Assembly (NCBI RefSeq): GCF_020783335.1
Contig: NZ_CP086068.1
Span: 620,001 to 684,000, forward strand
Source: Mucilaginibacter daejeonensis
GTDB taxonomy: Bacteria; Bacteroidota; Bacteroidia; Sphingobacteriales; Sphingobacteriaceae
Reading direction: 5' to 3'
DNA length: 64,000 nucleotides
Shown: positions 8,715-17,950 of the stretch, piece by piece
Layout of the letters: each line of letters starts with the position of its first letter
Numbering within the stretch: the first letter of the stretch is position 1
Program-made: the position numbers and the translations under genes
The notes under the pieces: model-generated
Databases searched by the model: none
Told to the model about the DNA's origin: nothing
The model's input: only the letters and a program-made list of their open reading frames with translations

Positions 8715-9509
8715 TCAGATCACTTCAAGATTGTGTCCTGCCATGTAGAGGCCGATGATGATCGCACCTACTACGATACGGTACCAGCCGAATAGTACGA
8801 AGCCTTTACGTTCTAAAAAAGTGATAAAGGTCTTGATGGCCAAGAGGCCTACTATAAAGGCAATGACGTTGCCTAAGGCCAACAGTTTGATCTCTTCACC
8901 GGTGAAGGTGTGGCCCTCTTTGTAAAAGTCGTAAAGCTTTTTGGCAGTGGCCGCAAACATGGTAGGTACCGCTAAAAAGAAGGAGAACTCTGCGGCCGCC
9001 GTACGGCTCAATTTCTGACTCATACCGCCTACAATGGTAGCAGCCGAGCGCGAGGTGCCCGGTATCATGGCGATGCACTGGAACAGGCCTATTTTAAGCG
9101 CTGTGATAAGATCTATGCCTTTCTCCTCGGTAACGGTAGGTTTATTGAACCACTTGTCAACAAAGAGCAGTATAATACCGCCTACAAACAGCGTGATGCC
9201 TACGGTAAGGGCACTCTCCAATAACTGATCGATTTTTTTGCTGAACAGCAGACCAAAGATCACCGCCGGTATAAAAGCCACCATCAGCTTCACATAGAAA
9301 TCGATGCTCTGAAAAAAGCGCTTGAAGTATAGTACTACTACCGAAAGGATGGCACCTAACTGTATGGCAACGGTAAATAGCTTTACAAAATCGTTATTGG
9401 CAATGCCCATGGCCGATGAGGCTATGATCATGTGGCCGGTAGAGGATACTGGAAGAAACTCGGTAAGGCCCTCGATAATGGCCAGGATCACCGCTTGTAT
9501 AAGATCCAT
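8715..9509 (-). CDS. uppP: Undecaprenyl-diphosphate phosphatase
   Basis: The 264-residue multi-pass membrane protein of the BacA family removes the terminal phosphate from undecaprenyl diphosphate, recycling the lipid carrier for peptidoglycan and other glycan synthesis. The two signature regions are present: [15 protein letters not shown] at 13-27 with the catalytic Glu and Ser-rich loop, and [13 protein letters not shown] near 148-160 with the essential Arg. About eight hydrophobic segments are visible. It is the last gene of the ftsX-DUF3098-uppP unit, 5 nt after the DUF3098 stop, a conserved order in Bacteroidota. Confidence 0.95.
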   Translation of the reverse strand: MDLIQAVILAIIEGLTEFLPVSSTGHMIIASSAMGIANNDFVKLFTVAIQLGAILSVVVLYFKRFFQSIDFYVKLMVAFIPAVIFGLLFSKKIDQLLESALTVGITLFVGGIILLFVDKWFNKPTVTEEKGIDLITALKIGLFQCIAMIPGTSRSAATIVGGMSQKLSRTAAAEFSFFLAVPTMFAATAKKLYDFYKEGHTFTGEEIKLLALGNVIAFIVGLLAIKTFITFLERKGFVLFGWYRIVVGAIIIGLYMAGHNLEVI

Positions 9510-9514
9510 TATAC

Positions 9515-9796
9515 TTAAGCCGTTTTACGTTTCATGATCGCGTAAAAGCCCATGCCAAAGCCGGCCAGCACTACTAAAGGTGCTATCACGATCTTGGTGT
9601 TGCTGTAAATGTCAGTGGTGCCGCTCATCAGCACAAAGCCAATGGCTACCAGCAATACACTAATGGCCAGTAATTGATAATTACTTTTACCGAACACAAA
9701 GTCGATCTTTTCGGGAGCTACCGTGGTTTTGGTATCGCCCAAAATGGACGGACGTGAAACAGGCGTACCTGCTGGTTTATCATATTTTTGAGCCAT
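9515..9796 (-). CDS. DUF3098 family small membrane protein
   Basis: The 93-residue protein has two transmembrane helices at about 39-58 and 70-87, joined by a short loop that includes SGTTDIYSN. The polar N-terminus contains the FVFGKSNY entry motif typical of DUF3098. The function of the family is unknown. Its constant position between ftsX and uppP suggests a role in envelope assembly or division, which is inference only. The start ATG is 4 nt after the ftsX stop, so translation is probably coupled. Confidence 0.85.
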   Translation of the reverse strand: MAQKYDKPAGTPVSRPSILGDTKTTVAPEKIDFVFGKSNYQLLAISVLLVAIGFVLMSGTTDIYSNTKIVIAPLVVLAGFGMGFYAIMKRKTA

Positions 9797-9800
9797 GATA

Positions 9801-10679
9801 TTATCTGTAAAGTTGATAGATCTTCAATCGTAAAAAGCGGTTAACCGCCAAAAAGGTACTAAACCCGGCAATAAAGATACCTAGTCCAACAAGGACCACG
9901 AAAACAGCGCCGAACTCATATAGGTCTTGCAATACGATCAGGTCGGGTATCTGTTGGTAAGCCACGTACAAGGTGCCCACCAATAAGATGGTAGCGATCA
10001 GCGCACCCAGCAATCCATGCCAAATGCCGTAAAGCAGGAAGGGCTTGCGGATAAAATTTTTGGTAGCACCCACCAGTTGCATTGACTTGATCAGGAAGCG
10101 TTGCGAGTAAATAGCCAAACGGATAGTGTTATTGATCAGCGCTACCGATACCACCAAAAAGATCGCCGTAAAGCCCAGGATCACTAAGCTGATGTTGGTC
10201 ATCACCTTATTCATTTGCTCGATCAGTGAAGTTTGATATTTGACCTCCTGCACCAGTGGGTTGGCTTTCAGTTGAGCCGCAAAACGATTCAGGTCGGTAT
10301 TATTGGCATAGTCGGCCTTCAGGTATACGTCTATTGATTGCGAGAGCGGATTAACACCCAGGAACTTGATAAAATCTTCGCCCAGGTCTTTTTGCAGATT
10401 ACGGGCAGCCAGTTCTTTACTTACGTATTGGGTACGTTTAACAAAAGGATTGCTATCTAACTGTCGCTGGAACTGCAATACATCGGTCTCGCGGGCGCCT
10501 TCATCAACAAAAACGTTCACTACCGTATTCTCCTTGATGTAGCGTGATAGCTTGTTGGCATGTACCAGGATCAGCCCCAGCATACCCACCATCAACAACA
10601 CCATAGCTATACCAAATACTGTGGAGATATAGATGGTCTTGGTCTTTTTGGCGGCCGTGCTTGCTTCAAATTCTTCCAT
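9801..10679 (-). CDS. ftsX: Cell division protein FtsX (permease-like)
   Basis: The 292-residue protein has the FtsX layout: a cytoplasmic N-terminal tail, TM1 at about 18-40, a large periplasmic domain of about 120 residues, then three C-terminal TM helices with the FtsX permease domain. With the ATPase FtsE it regulates peptidoglycan hydrolases at the division site. ftsE is not in the window. The protein starts at ATG 10679. It heads a three-gene envelope operon with DUF3098 and uppP. Confidence 0.92.
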   Translation of the reverse strand: MEEFEASTAAKKTKTIYISTVFGIAMVLLMVGMLGLILVHANKLSRYIKENTVVNVFVDEGARETDVLQFQRQLDSNPFVKRTQYVSKELAARNLQKDLGEDFIKFLGVNPLSQSIDVYLKADYANNTDLNRFAAQLKANPLVQEVKYQTSLIEQMNKVMTNISLVILGFTAIFLVVSVALINNTIRLAIYSQRFLIKSMQLVGATKNFIRKPFLLYGIWHGLLGALIATILLVGTLYVAYQQIPDLIVLQDLYEFGAVFVVLVGLGIFIAGFSTFLAVNRFLRLKIYQLYR

Positions 10680-10910
10680 ATACTGTTACTTGCAACGCGA
10701 AATTAAAAAACGCTGGTTAAAGGTAAAACTTTATTACCGAATAAATGCCCAGCCTGGGCGTAGCGTATGCAGGTTTAACAAAATTTAACGGTGGTTGTGA
10801 GGCCTGTGGTAACGTTAGCTTTACAATTTGCTCACACCCGTGTACAGAAACCAAAAAGATGATACCTTTGTTGCTTCAACTGGCCTGGCACACAGGCCCG
10901 GCCAAGGATC

Positions 10911-11918
10911 ATGCAAGGTTACCCACAAAAAATACTGGTAGTAGGAGGAGGCAGCTGGGCCACCGCGAACGTCAAAATGCTGACCGACAACACTACGCCA
11001 AAAGAGATATTTTGGTGGATGCGCAGCGAGCAAGCCGTTGAAGAGCTGCGCAAGTACAGGCATAACCCTAATTACCTGAGCTCGGTAGAGATCAAGGTGC
11101 CGAGCGATAATATCTCTACTGATCTTAAAGCCTCCATCGCCAAAGCGGATATGGTACTGCTCAATGTACCGGCAGCTTTTCTAAAGCATGCGCTATCAGC
11201 CATTACGCCTGAGGACCTTGCCGGCAAAAAGGTGATATCGGCCATTAAAGGTATCGTGCCTGATGAGAACCTGATCATCGGTGAGTTCTTGCACAAGTAT
11301 TATAACATTCCTTTCCACGATTTTTTGGTGATCAGTGGCCCCTGCCATGCAGAGGAAGTTGCGCTGGAGAAACTCTCATACCTCACCATTGCCTCGGCCG
11401 ATGAACAACTGGCCAAGCAACTGGCCGGAATGCTGAACACGCGATATATCAAAACGGTAGTATCTGACGATATATGGGGTACCGAGTATGCCGCTGTGTT
11501 GAAGAACATTTATGCAGTAGCCAGCGGCATATGCCATGGCGTGGGTTATGGCGATAATTTTCAGGCGGTGCTCATATCCAACGCTATACGCGAAATGAAG
11601 GATTTTGTGGATGCCGTACACCCGATCGATCGCGACATCAAGGAATCAGCCTATTTGGGCGACCTGCTCGTGACCGCTTACTCACAGTTCAGCCGTAACC
11701 GTACGTTCGGTAACATGATCGGTAAAGGTTATACCGTGACGTCGGCGCAGTTGGAAATGAACATGATTGCTGAGGGCTATTATGCAGTAAATTGCCTACA
11801 CCAGATCAACAAACAGTATACAGTGCGCATGCCTATTTGTGAGGCTGTATACCGTATTTTATACAAAAAACAAGCTCCCGTGCTTGAAATGAAGCGTTTG
11901 GCCGAACAATTGAGTTGA
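10911..11918 (+). CDS. gpsA: NAD(P)H-dependent glycerol-3-phosphate dehydrogenase
   Basis: The enzyme reduces dihydroxyacetone phosphate to sn-glycerol-3-phosphate, the backbone of membrane phospholipids. The 335-residue protein has the Rossmann nucleotide site VVGGGSWATA (residues 10-19), the SAIKGI strand with the conserved Lys near 108, SGPCHAEEVA, and the substrate block EYAAVLKNIYAVASGI near 197. The usual GPSFA is SGPCHA here. A TSAQLEMNMIAEGYYA segment at the C-terminal helical domain fits the Bacteroidota variant. The ATG at 10911 has no clear ribosome-binding site. The 230-nt upstream spacer separates it from divergent ftsX. Confidence 0.92.
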   Translation: MQGYPQKILVVGGGSWATANVKMLTDNTTPKEIFWWMRSEQAVEELRKYRHNPNYLSSVEIKVPSDNISTDLKASIAKADMVLLNVPAAFLKHALSAITPEDLAGKKVISAIKGIVPDENLIIGEFLHKYYNIPFHDFLVISGPCHAEEVALEKLSYLTIASADEQLAKQLAGMLNTRYIKTVVSDDIWGTEYAAVLKNIYAVASGICHGVGYGDNFQAVLISNAIREMKDFVDAVHPIDRDIKESAYLGDLLVTAYSQFSRNRTFGNMIGKGYTVTSAQLEMNMIAEGYYAVNCLHQINKQYTVRMPICEAVYRILYKKQAPVLEMKRLAEQLS

Positions 11919-11943
11919 GGATACTCAACAACTCAATTATACC

Positions 11944-12297
11944 ATGAAGAACATACTGAAAGTAGCACTGTTAGCGGCAGCTGTGACCGTTGCTGCAGCT
12001 GCTCAGGCACAAGTGCTCAAAAAGACCGGCAGAGCAATTGATACTGCCGCAAAAGACGTAGCTCACGGCGCAAAAAAAGGTGCTAAAGCTGTTGGAAAAG
12101 TAGGCAAGGCCACAGGCCGTAAAACTGCCGAGTTAGCCTCTAAAGGTGCTGCTGCTGTTACCGATCAAAAGTATGACGGTAAAGTAGGCCCGGGCGGACA
12201 GACCATCTACATTGACAAGAACTCAGCTTACTATTACGTAAATTCAAAAGGCCGTCACGTGTACGTGAGAAAGGCTGATCTGAAAACCAAACCGTGA
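11944..12297 (+). CDS. Small basic exported protein, Ala/Lys-rich
   Basis: The 117-residue protein starts with a signal peptide (cleavage after AAAAQAQ, about residue 23). A low-complexity Ala/Lys/Gly helix (about 24-72) follows, which resembles histone-like or anti-stress basic tails. It ends in a small domain with VGPGGQTIYIDKN and YYYVNSKGRHVYVRKADL. The C-terminal block recalls the short PBCV-specific basic adaptor domain (GP-x-GG-x-Y...NSKGR-x-VYV), but I hold that at low confidence. The function is unknown. It lies 25 nt after gpsA and may be co-transcribed with it. Confidence 0.6.
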   Translation: MKNILKVALLAAAVTVAAAAQAQVLKKTGRAIDTAAKDVAHGAKKGAKAVGKVGKATGRKTAELASKGAAAVTDQKYDGKVGPGGQTIYIDKNSAYYYVNSKGRHVYVRKADLKTKP

Positions 12298-12349
12298 TCG
12301 GTGATGGCAGGGCGTAACAAGCGCCCTGCTTAACTACATCCTGCACCCC

Positions 12350-12673
12350 ATGAAGACGCTTTTCTTAGTTTTTATCCATCTGCTTTGCGCCTGCGTACTG
12401 ATATCGGCCGCATGCTCAGGAACTGAACGCAGTGACCTGGTAGGCAAATGGCATACCAAGGACGGTCAGACCAAGTTACAGATAACTGAAAAAAAGTTCA
12501 TCATCACCGACGAGAACGGACCAGTGCCTGAAGACTACTTTGTAAAGGGCGATACGATATTCACTTCATTTGAGGGTAACCAGCCATACAGCAAATTTGT
12601 GATCGAGCATATCGATGAAAGCGAACTCAAACTGTTATACCCCGATTCCGTTTCGGTGGATCTGATACGATAA
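12350..12673 (+). CDS. Small lipoprotein, lipocalin-like
   Basis: The 107-residue protein has a lipoprotein signal ending Ser-Ala-Ala-Cys-22. The mature part begins LVGKWHTKDGQTKLQIT and continues with alternating beta strands, as in the small lipocalin-like/DUF4488-type proteins common in Bacteroidota. No catalytic motif is visible. It follows the basic exported protein by 52 nt and is closed by a terminator. Membrane anchoring is inferred from the lipobox. Confidence 0.6.
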   Translation: MKTLFLVFIHLLCACVLISAACSGTERSDLVGKWHTKDGQTKLQITEKKFIITDENGPVPEDYFVKGDTIFTSFEGNQPYSKFVIEHIDESELKLLYPDSVSVDLIR

Positions 12674-12696
12674 TTTAGGCAAGCACGCAAAATAAC

Positions 12697-12725
12697 AAAG
12701 CCACTCCGGATCCGAAGTGGCTTTT
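12697..12725. terminator. Rho-independent terminator
   Basis: A 9-bp stem AAAGCCACT / AGTGGCTTT around a loop containing TCCGGA is followed by T5, after the small lipoprotein gene. It may also act for the convergent helicase gene. Confidence 0.8.
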
Positions 12726-12785
12726 TACTTAACTAAAACTAAACTGTGATGGGTTTACCAGGCCCATCACTTAAAACTAAAACAC

Positions 12786-14597
12786 TTAATATTTTTTGCG
12801 ACGTTCGCCACGGTCCTCACGGCGTTTGCCTGAGAAATCGCGGAAACCACCGCCATTATTATTACGGTCACTGTTGCCACGGAAACCACCACCGCCTTCG
12901 CGGCGGCCGCTTCTGTAGTTGCTTCCGCCTGCAAAGCTGCCACGGCCTTCGCCACGGTTGCTTACACGGTCACCATCAGCAGATATTTCTATGCGTACCT
13001 GGCGGCCATGGTTCTCAACTGATTTGAATGCGTTGAAAGCAGTATCAACATCGCCATTGGCCACCTCGATGAACGAGTAAACACCCTTAACATCGATCTT
13101 ACCTATGGTACGACCTGAAATACCTGTTTGGTTACAGAAATAACCCAAGATGTCGCCACGGCTAAAGCCATCTACCGAACCCAGGTTGATGAACAAACGG
13201 GTGAAGTCAGAACGGTTGCCGGTACGAGGGAATTTCTCGCCACCATCACGGCTTGCGCGGGTATCTTCAGGTACGTTAAGGTCTGGTGCATTTTTGTAAT
13301 ACTCCAAAAAGCTGTTGAACTCGATCGATGCGAAACGTTTGATCACATCTTCCTTGCTCAGGTCAGCAAATTCGTCCATAATGCGCGGCAAGTACTGCTC
13401 GATCTGCTGCTCATTCACTTCAACATTGTGTACCTTATGTATCAGTCCGAACAATTGTTTCTCACAAACATCAAAACCGGTAGGTATCTCACCTTTGATG
13501 AATTTCTTACCGATAACACGCTCGATCTGGCGGATCTTACCGATCTCTTTCGAGTTAACGATAGAGATAGATACACCACTTTTACCGGCACGTGCGGTAC
13601 GGCCGCTACGGTGAGTGTAGTTCTCGATCTCGTCAGGTAACGAGTAGTTGATCACGTGGGTAACATCGTTAACGTCGATACCGCGGGCGGCAACGTCAGT
13701 AGCGATCAGCAATTGCAGGCTGCGCTCACGGTAACGTTTCATTACCTTATCGCGTTGTTGTTGCGAAAGGTCGCCGTGCAGGGCATCAGCATTGTACCCA
13801 TCCTTAACCAGCGACTCAGCTATCTCCTGGGTCTCGATCTTGGTACGGCAAAATACGATACCGAATATCTCGGGGTTAAAATCAACGATGCGTTTAAATG
13901 CAGCGTACTTGTCACGGGCACGTACGATGTAGTACTCGTGCTCAATATTAGCATTGCCGGTATTCTTAGTGCCCATGGTCAACTCGTAAGGGTCGGTCAT
14001 GTACTTTTTAGAGATACGGCGTACTTCGGCCGGCATGGTAGCCGAGAAAAGCCAGGTCTTTTTATCCTCTGGCGTGTTAGATAAGATACTGTCAATGTCT
14101 TCCTGAAAGCCCATGTTGAGCATTTCATCAGCCTCATCCAATACTACATATTGCACCTGCGAGAAATCGATAGCCTTGCGGTCAAGGATATCGAGCATAC
14201 GGCCCGGAGTAGCAACAACGATCTGCACGCCGCGTTTGATCTGGCGTAACTGATCTGAGATGCTCGCGCCACCATAAACGGCCACAACGTTGGCGTTCTT
14301 CAGGTTCTTAGAGTAATTCTTCAGATCATTGGTGATCTGTAAACAAAGTTCACGTGTAGGGCACAGAACGAGTGCCTGTGGATAGTTCTCTTCAAAATCC
14401 AGCAGTTCCAATAATGGTAAGCCAAAAGCAGCAGTTTTTCCGGTCCCGGTTTGGGCTAATCCGACAAAATCGTTGCTGCCTGTTAACAATACCGGGATCG
14501 ACTGTTCCTGGATCGGTGTAGGATTTTCAAATCCTAACTCAGTAATGGCATTAACAATATCATGACGGATCCCCAGTTCAATAAATGGGTTATTCAT
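12786..14597 (-). CDS. DEAD-box ATP-dependent RNA helicase with DbpA-like RNA-binding domain
   Basis: The 603-residue protein has the canonical helicase motifs: Q-motif near FENPTPIQEQSIP, AQTGTGKT (motif I), PTRELCLQI (Ia), VLDEADEML (DEAD box), FSATMP (SAT), and HRSGRTARAG (VI). A DbpA-type RRM (about 465-540) follows, and the tail (about 545-603) is Arg/Gly/Asn-rich, as in CsdA/DeaD-like helicases. It probably unwinds structured RNA in ribosome assembly or cold adaptation. The plus-strand CAAAGGTA at 14639-14646 is a minus-strand TACCTTTG -7 box, giving a leader of about 35 nt. It is monocistronic. Confidence 0.93.
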   Translation of the reverse strand: MNNPFIELGIRHDIVNAITELGFENPTPIQEQSIPVLLTGSNDFVGLAQTGTGKTAAFGLPLLELLDFEENYPQALVLCPTRELCLQITNDLKNYSKNLKNANVVAVYGGASISDQLRQIKRGVQIVVATPGRMLDILDRKAIDFSQVQYVVLDEADEMLNMGFQEDIDSILSNTPEDKKTWLFSATMPAEVRRISKKYMTDPYELTMGTKNTGNANIEHEYYIVRARDKYAAFKRIVDFNPEIFGIVFCRTKIETQEIAESLVKDGYNADALHGDLSQQQRDKVMKRYRERSLQLLIATDVAARGIDVNDVTHVINYSLPDEIENYTHRSGRTARAGKSGVSISIVNSKEIGKIRQIERVIGKKFIKGEIPTGFDVCEKQLFGLIHKVHNVEVNEQQIEQYLPRIMDEFADLSKEDVIKRFASIEFNSFLEYYKNAPDLNVPEDTRASRDGGEKFPRTGNRSDFTRLFINLGSVDGFSRGDILGYFCNQTGISGRTIGKIDVKGVYSFIEVANGDVDTAFNAFKSVENHGRQVRIEISADGDRVSNRGEGRGSFAGGSNYRSGRREGGGGFRGNSDRNNNGGGFRDFSGKRREDRGERRKKY

Positions 14598-14754
14598 GAA
14601 TTAAAATAACGTATTCGGCAACATCGCCAAATCGGGTGCAAAGGTAAGAAAATTAATTGCCTTTTAATAGCGCTATTTTAAAATGAGACTACAGTGACCG
14701 TGAATGGAGTAATTATTTGAAAAGCAATCACTTATTAAACGCGTTGAGGGCGGC

Positions 14755-15222
14755 CTATCGTAACCTGTCGGCCGACTTGATCAGCGCTTCGTCCTTCTTG
14801 ATGCCCTTGATCGCCAAAAAGATCAGCAGGATCGCTATAGGCGGCAGGAACAGGCCTACACCAAAATTATTGGTACCTAACATCACCCCGCCAATAGCGT
14901 TCTTAACCGTTTGCGATACCCAAAAGCTATGCCCGATGATCACCAGGATAGCGCCATACGCAAAGGCGATCTGTTGCTTGCGGTTCTTGTATAAAAAGAT
15001 GATCACTAACGGCACTAAGGCCACGATAGCGGTAACAGCGGTAAGTGCCACAAATGGGGTGACCTGCTGCTGAGCGCCGTTCAGATCCTGGAACAGGCCG
15101 GTAGCTTTGATGTTGGTTGGGATGCCGTTCACGTAAACGTTATTGGCAATGGTGACCATGTAAAGGGCAAATATGGCCAAACTGGCTAAGAACAGGTATA
15201 TGCTTTGTACGCGTTGTATCAT
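14755..15222 (-). CDS. DUF4293 family membrane protein
   Basis: The 155-residue protein has four hydrophobic segments (about 8-24, 54-78, 87-105 and 119-140) and the family start MIQRVQSIYLFLASL. It is widely conserved in Bacteroidota with no known function. It is divergent from truA across 51 nt. A minus-strand TATCTTTG (plus 15242-15249) would be its -7 box. The tail is basic and cytoplasmic in the likely topology. Confidence 0.85.
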   Translation of the reverse strand: MIQRVQSIYLFLASLAIFALYMVTIANNVYVNGIPTNIKATGLFQDLNGAQQQVTPFVALTAVTAIVALVPLVIIFLYKNRKQQIAFAYGAILVIIGHSFWVSQTVKNAIGGVMLGTNNFGVGLFLPPIAILLIFLAIKGIKKDEALIKSADRLR

Positions 15223-15261
15223 GGTAATGCTAATAGCAGGACAAAGATAAAATTGTTTGTC

Positions 15262-15269
15262 TAAATTTG
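15262..15269 (+). promoter_or_regulatory. Possible -7 element immediately upstream of truA
   Basis: TAAATTTG is a perfect TAnnTTTG match, but its last base is only 4 nt before the GTG start of truA. If it is used, the transcript would be leaderless or nearly so. No good -33 TTG is seen at the expected spacing. Confidence 0.35.
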
Positions 15270-15273
15270 TGAC

Positions 15274-16059
15274 GTGCTACCGTATCAGCGTTATTTTTTA
15301 GAACTGGCCTATAATGGTACTCATTATCATGGCTGGCAGCTGCAACCCAATGCGGTCACCGTACAGCAAAGGCTGAACGAGGCGCTGGCCATACTGCTTC
15401 GCCAACCTGTGGAGACCATCGGCGCAGGCCGTACCGATACCGGAGTACACGCCAGGCAATTGTATGTTCACTTTGATGCGCCCCAACCCCCTGAAGGGGG
15501 AGCAGAAGTTGGGGGCATGATGCCTTTCGACTGGCAAAGATCCTCATTTAGAGGGTTAGCGGGACTACTCCCGTACGATATAGCCGTTAAGCGCATCATC
15601 CCGGTTCATGCCGATGCGCATGCCCGTTTTGATGCCACCCAACGCTCGTACGAGTATCACATGCATTTTCAAAAGGATCCCTTTAAACACGATCTATCCT
15701 GGTTGGTAAAAGGAGAACCGGATGTAGAGGCCATGAATAAGGCAGCGGCCATTATGATGGAATATACCGACTTTAGCTGCTTTAGTAAGAGTAATACGCA
15801 GGTTTTTACTAATAATTGCAAGTTAGTGCGTGCCGAATGGGTGCGCAAAGATGATGGGTTAGTGTTCCATATCTCCGCCGACCGGTTCCTGCGTAATATG
15901 GTGAGGGCTATAGTAGGCACCTGCATGATGGTGGGCCGGCACGAGATCACTCCCGAGGCCATCCATCAGATCATTCAAAGTAAAGATCGCAGCAATGCCG
16001 GAACATCTGTGCCCGCTTGTGGTTTATACCTAACAGAAGTAAAGTATCCATATATATGA
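15274..16059 (+). CDS. truA: tRNA pseudouridine(38-40) synthase TruA, with palindrome-encoded insertion
   Basis: TruA isomerises uridines 38-40 in the tRNA anticodon arm. The 261-residue protein has the catalytic GAGRTDTGVHA with Asp-55, the YEYHMHFQKDP strand, and the C-terminal FLRNMVRAIVGT block. No ATG is available near the conserved start, so GTG 15274 is the likely initiator. Between VHFDAP and GLLPYDIAV, where relatives have a loop of about ten residues, this protein has about 23. The extra stretch begins QPPEGGAEVGG and is encoded by a G/C-rich palindrome (15481-15514) that matches an intergenic repeat further along. The insertion is in frame and in a loop away from the catalytic Asp, so the enzyme is probably active. 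Confidence 0.92.
   Translation: MLPYQRYFLELAYNGTHYHGWQLQPNAVTVQQRLNEALAILLRQPVETIGAGRTDTGVHARQLYVHFDAPQPPEGGAEVGGMMPFDWQRSSFRGLAGLLPYDIAVKRIIPVHADAHARFDATQRSYEYHMHFQKDPFKHDLSWLVKGEPDVEAMNKAAAIMMEYTDFSCFSKSNTQVFTNNCKLVRAEWVRKDDGLVFHISADRFLRNMVRAIVGTCMMVGRHEITPEAIHQIIQSKDRSNAGTSVPACGLYLTEVKYPYI
15481..15514. repeat. CCCC/GGGG palindrome inside truA
   Basis: Nested inverted repeats: outer CCCCAAC (15481-15487) with GTTGGGG (15508-15514), inner CCCCCT with AGGGGG (15487-15500). The 17943-17995 element has the same arrangement, so this is a copy of a dispersed palindrome that has entered a coding sequence in frame. Confidence 0.75.
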
Positions 16060-16138
16060 TATCGGGTGTCGGGGTTTTTGATATCGGACGTATCCGCTCG
16101 ACTCCACTATCCGACATCGAACATCCGAACTCCGAAAT
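16059..16138. repeat. ATCGGA/TCCGA-rich imperfect palindrome
   Basis: The spacer between truA and the ABC exporter is filled by GATATCGGGTGTCGG and GATATCGGACG on the left and CCGACATCGAACATCCGA on the right. The arms are imperfectly complementary. Repeated CGGA/TCCG hexamer-like units suggest a dispersed palindromic element rather than a terminator, since no T-run follows. Confidence 0.5.
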
Positions 16139-16144
16139 AAGAAC

Positions 16145-17950
16145 ATGTCTCAGGTAACAGGTAAAGCAATAGACTGGCAACTGCTCAAACGCATTATGCG
16201 TTACGTGAAGCCCTACAACCGTACTTTCGTGATCGCGGCGTTCCTGACCATTTTTATTGCGGTGATCACGCTGGCTCAGCCCATCCTCATGGAGATAGGG
16301 CTCGATCGTTATATCCTGTCAGGTAATTACAATGGTTTGGTGTTCATCGTGATACTGATGGTGGCGCAGCTCATCATCCAAACGGTAGCTCAATATTACC
16401 AAACTTATACCACCAATGCTTTGGGCCAATCGGTGATCCGCGATCTGCGTATCCATGTGTTCAACCATATCATGAGTTTGAGGCTGCGTTATTTTGATCG
16501 TACACCTATCGGTATGCTGATCACCCGTACAGTATCTGACCTGGAGACCATCGCCGATATCTTTTCGGAAGGGCTGATCTCCATAGCCGGTGACATGCTG
16601 CTGGTGATATCCATCATCACCTACATGCTCATCCAGGATTGGAAGCTCACGCTCATTACCCTGATCCCATTACCATTCTTGCTGGCCGCTACCTACATTT
16701 TTAAGGAGGCCATCAAGTCCTCGTTTCAGGATGTGCGTACGCATGTGGCCCAGCTGAATACCTTTTTACAGGAGCATATATCGGGCATCAGCATTATCCA
16801 GTACTTTGCCCGGGAGGAGCAGGAGATGCGCAAATTTGTGGCGGTGAACGAGAAGTACCGTGACGCCAACATCCGCTCTAACTGGTACTATTCTATCTTC
16901 TTCCCCGTGGTAGAGATATTTATGGCCGGCTCGATCGGTCTGCTCGTATGGTATGGTTGCAAACGTATCCTAAGCGATCAGCAACTGGCCTCTATCACCG
17001 CCGATGGCCAAGGCGTTACACCCGGTAAGATACTGGCTTTTATCACCCTACTCAACTTACTCTTCAGACCTATACGCCAACTGGCCGATAAGTTCAACAC
17101 CCTGCAAATGGGTATGGTTGGTGCCGACCGTATTTTCAAAGTATTGGATACCGATGAGGTAGCGCCTAATAACGGCACTATCACTACCGGCAGACTGAAA
17201 GGGCAGATCGATTTCAAGAACGTATGGTTCGCCTATAATGAGGAGAACTGGGTATTAAAAGATATCAGTTTCAGCATCAAACCCGGGGAGACGCTGGCCC
17301 TCGTTGGTGCTACCGGTGCAGGTAAATCTTCAACCATTAACATTCTGAACCGCTTTTACGAGATCGGTAAAGGCAGCGTAAGTGTGGATGGCGTGGACAT
17401 ACAGAACTATGAATTGAATTTCCTGCGGTCGCAGATCGCTACGGTGATACAGGATGTTTTCCTATTCTCCGATACTATTGCCAATAATATCAGCCTTAAC
17501 AACCCAAACATCACCCGGCAGCAGATCGTTGCGGCGGCAACCTACGTTGGGGCGCATGAGTTCATCGAGCGATTGCCCGGCGGATATGATTACAATGTGA
17601 TGGAGCGCGGCGCCACCTTGTCGGCCGGACAGGCGCAGTTGATCTCATTTGTGAGGGCGCTGGTGTATGATCCGGCTATATTAGTGCTTGACGAGGCTAC
17701 CTCGTCTGTAGATACCGAGACCGAACTACTGATCCAGAACGCCATTGATAAACTGATGGATGAACGTACGGCCATTGTGATCGCTCACCGTTTATCTACC
17801 ATCCAAAAAGCCGACAAGATCATCGTGCTCGACCATGGCGAGATCAAAGAGATCGGTACCCACCAGGAACTCCTCCGCATTGAGGATGGCTACTACCGTA
17901 AACTATATGACCTGCAATTTAATTCAGCAGGTATAGAGCGAACCCCCTAA
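16145..17950 (+). CDS. ABC exporter (fused permease and ATPase), MsbA/MdlB-like
   Basis: The 601-residue half-transporter has six TM helices in the first 320 residues, then a nucleotide-binding domain. Walker A is GATGAGKSS near 388, the signature is LSAGQAQL near 492, Walker B is ILVLDEATSS near 512, and the H-loop is AHRLST near 545. It would homodimerise to export lipid, drug or peptide; the substrate is unknown. The signature has Ala in place of the first Gly of LSGGQ, which occurs in a subset of exporters. The stop codon TAA and the last two codons lie inside a repeat element (17943-17995), so the C-terminus ends in repeat-derived Thr-Pro. Confidence 0.9.
   Translation: MSQVTGKAIDWQLLKRIMRYVKPYNRTFVIAAFLTIFIAVITLAQPILMEIGLDRYILSGNYNGLVFIVILMVAQLIIQTVAQYYQTYTTNALGQSVIRDLRIHVFNHIMSLRLRYFDRTPIGMLITRTVSDLETIADIFSEGLISIAGDMLLVISIITYMLIQDWKLTLITLIPLPFLLAATYIFKEAIKSSFQDVRTHVAQLNTFLQEHISGISIIQYFAREEQEMRKFVAVNEKYRDANIRSNWYYSIFFPVVEIFMAGSIGLLVWYGCKRILSDQQLASITADGQGVTPGKILAFITLLNLLFRPIRQLADKFNTLQMGMVGADRIFKVLDTDEVAPNNGTITTGRLKGQIDFKNVWFAYNEENWVLKDISFSIKPGETLALVGATGAGKSSTINILNRFYEIGKGSVSVDGVDIQNYELNFLRSQIATVIQDVFLFSDTIANNISLNNPNITRQQIVAAATYVGAHEFIERLPGGYDYNVMERGATLSAGQAQLISFVRALVYDPAILVLDEATSSVDTETELLIQNAIDKLMDERTAIVIAHRLSTIQKADKIIVLDHGEIKEIGTHQELLRIEDGYYRKLYDLQFNSAGIERTP

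Noticed and set aside
13128..13640. 170-codon frame antisense to the DEAD-box helicase gene
   Set aside because: Same reason: antisense shadow of a clear coding sequence.
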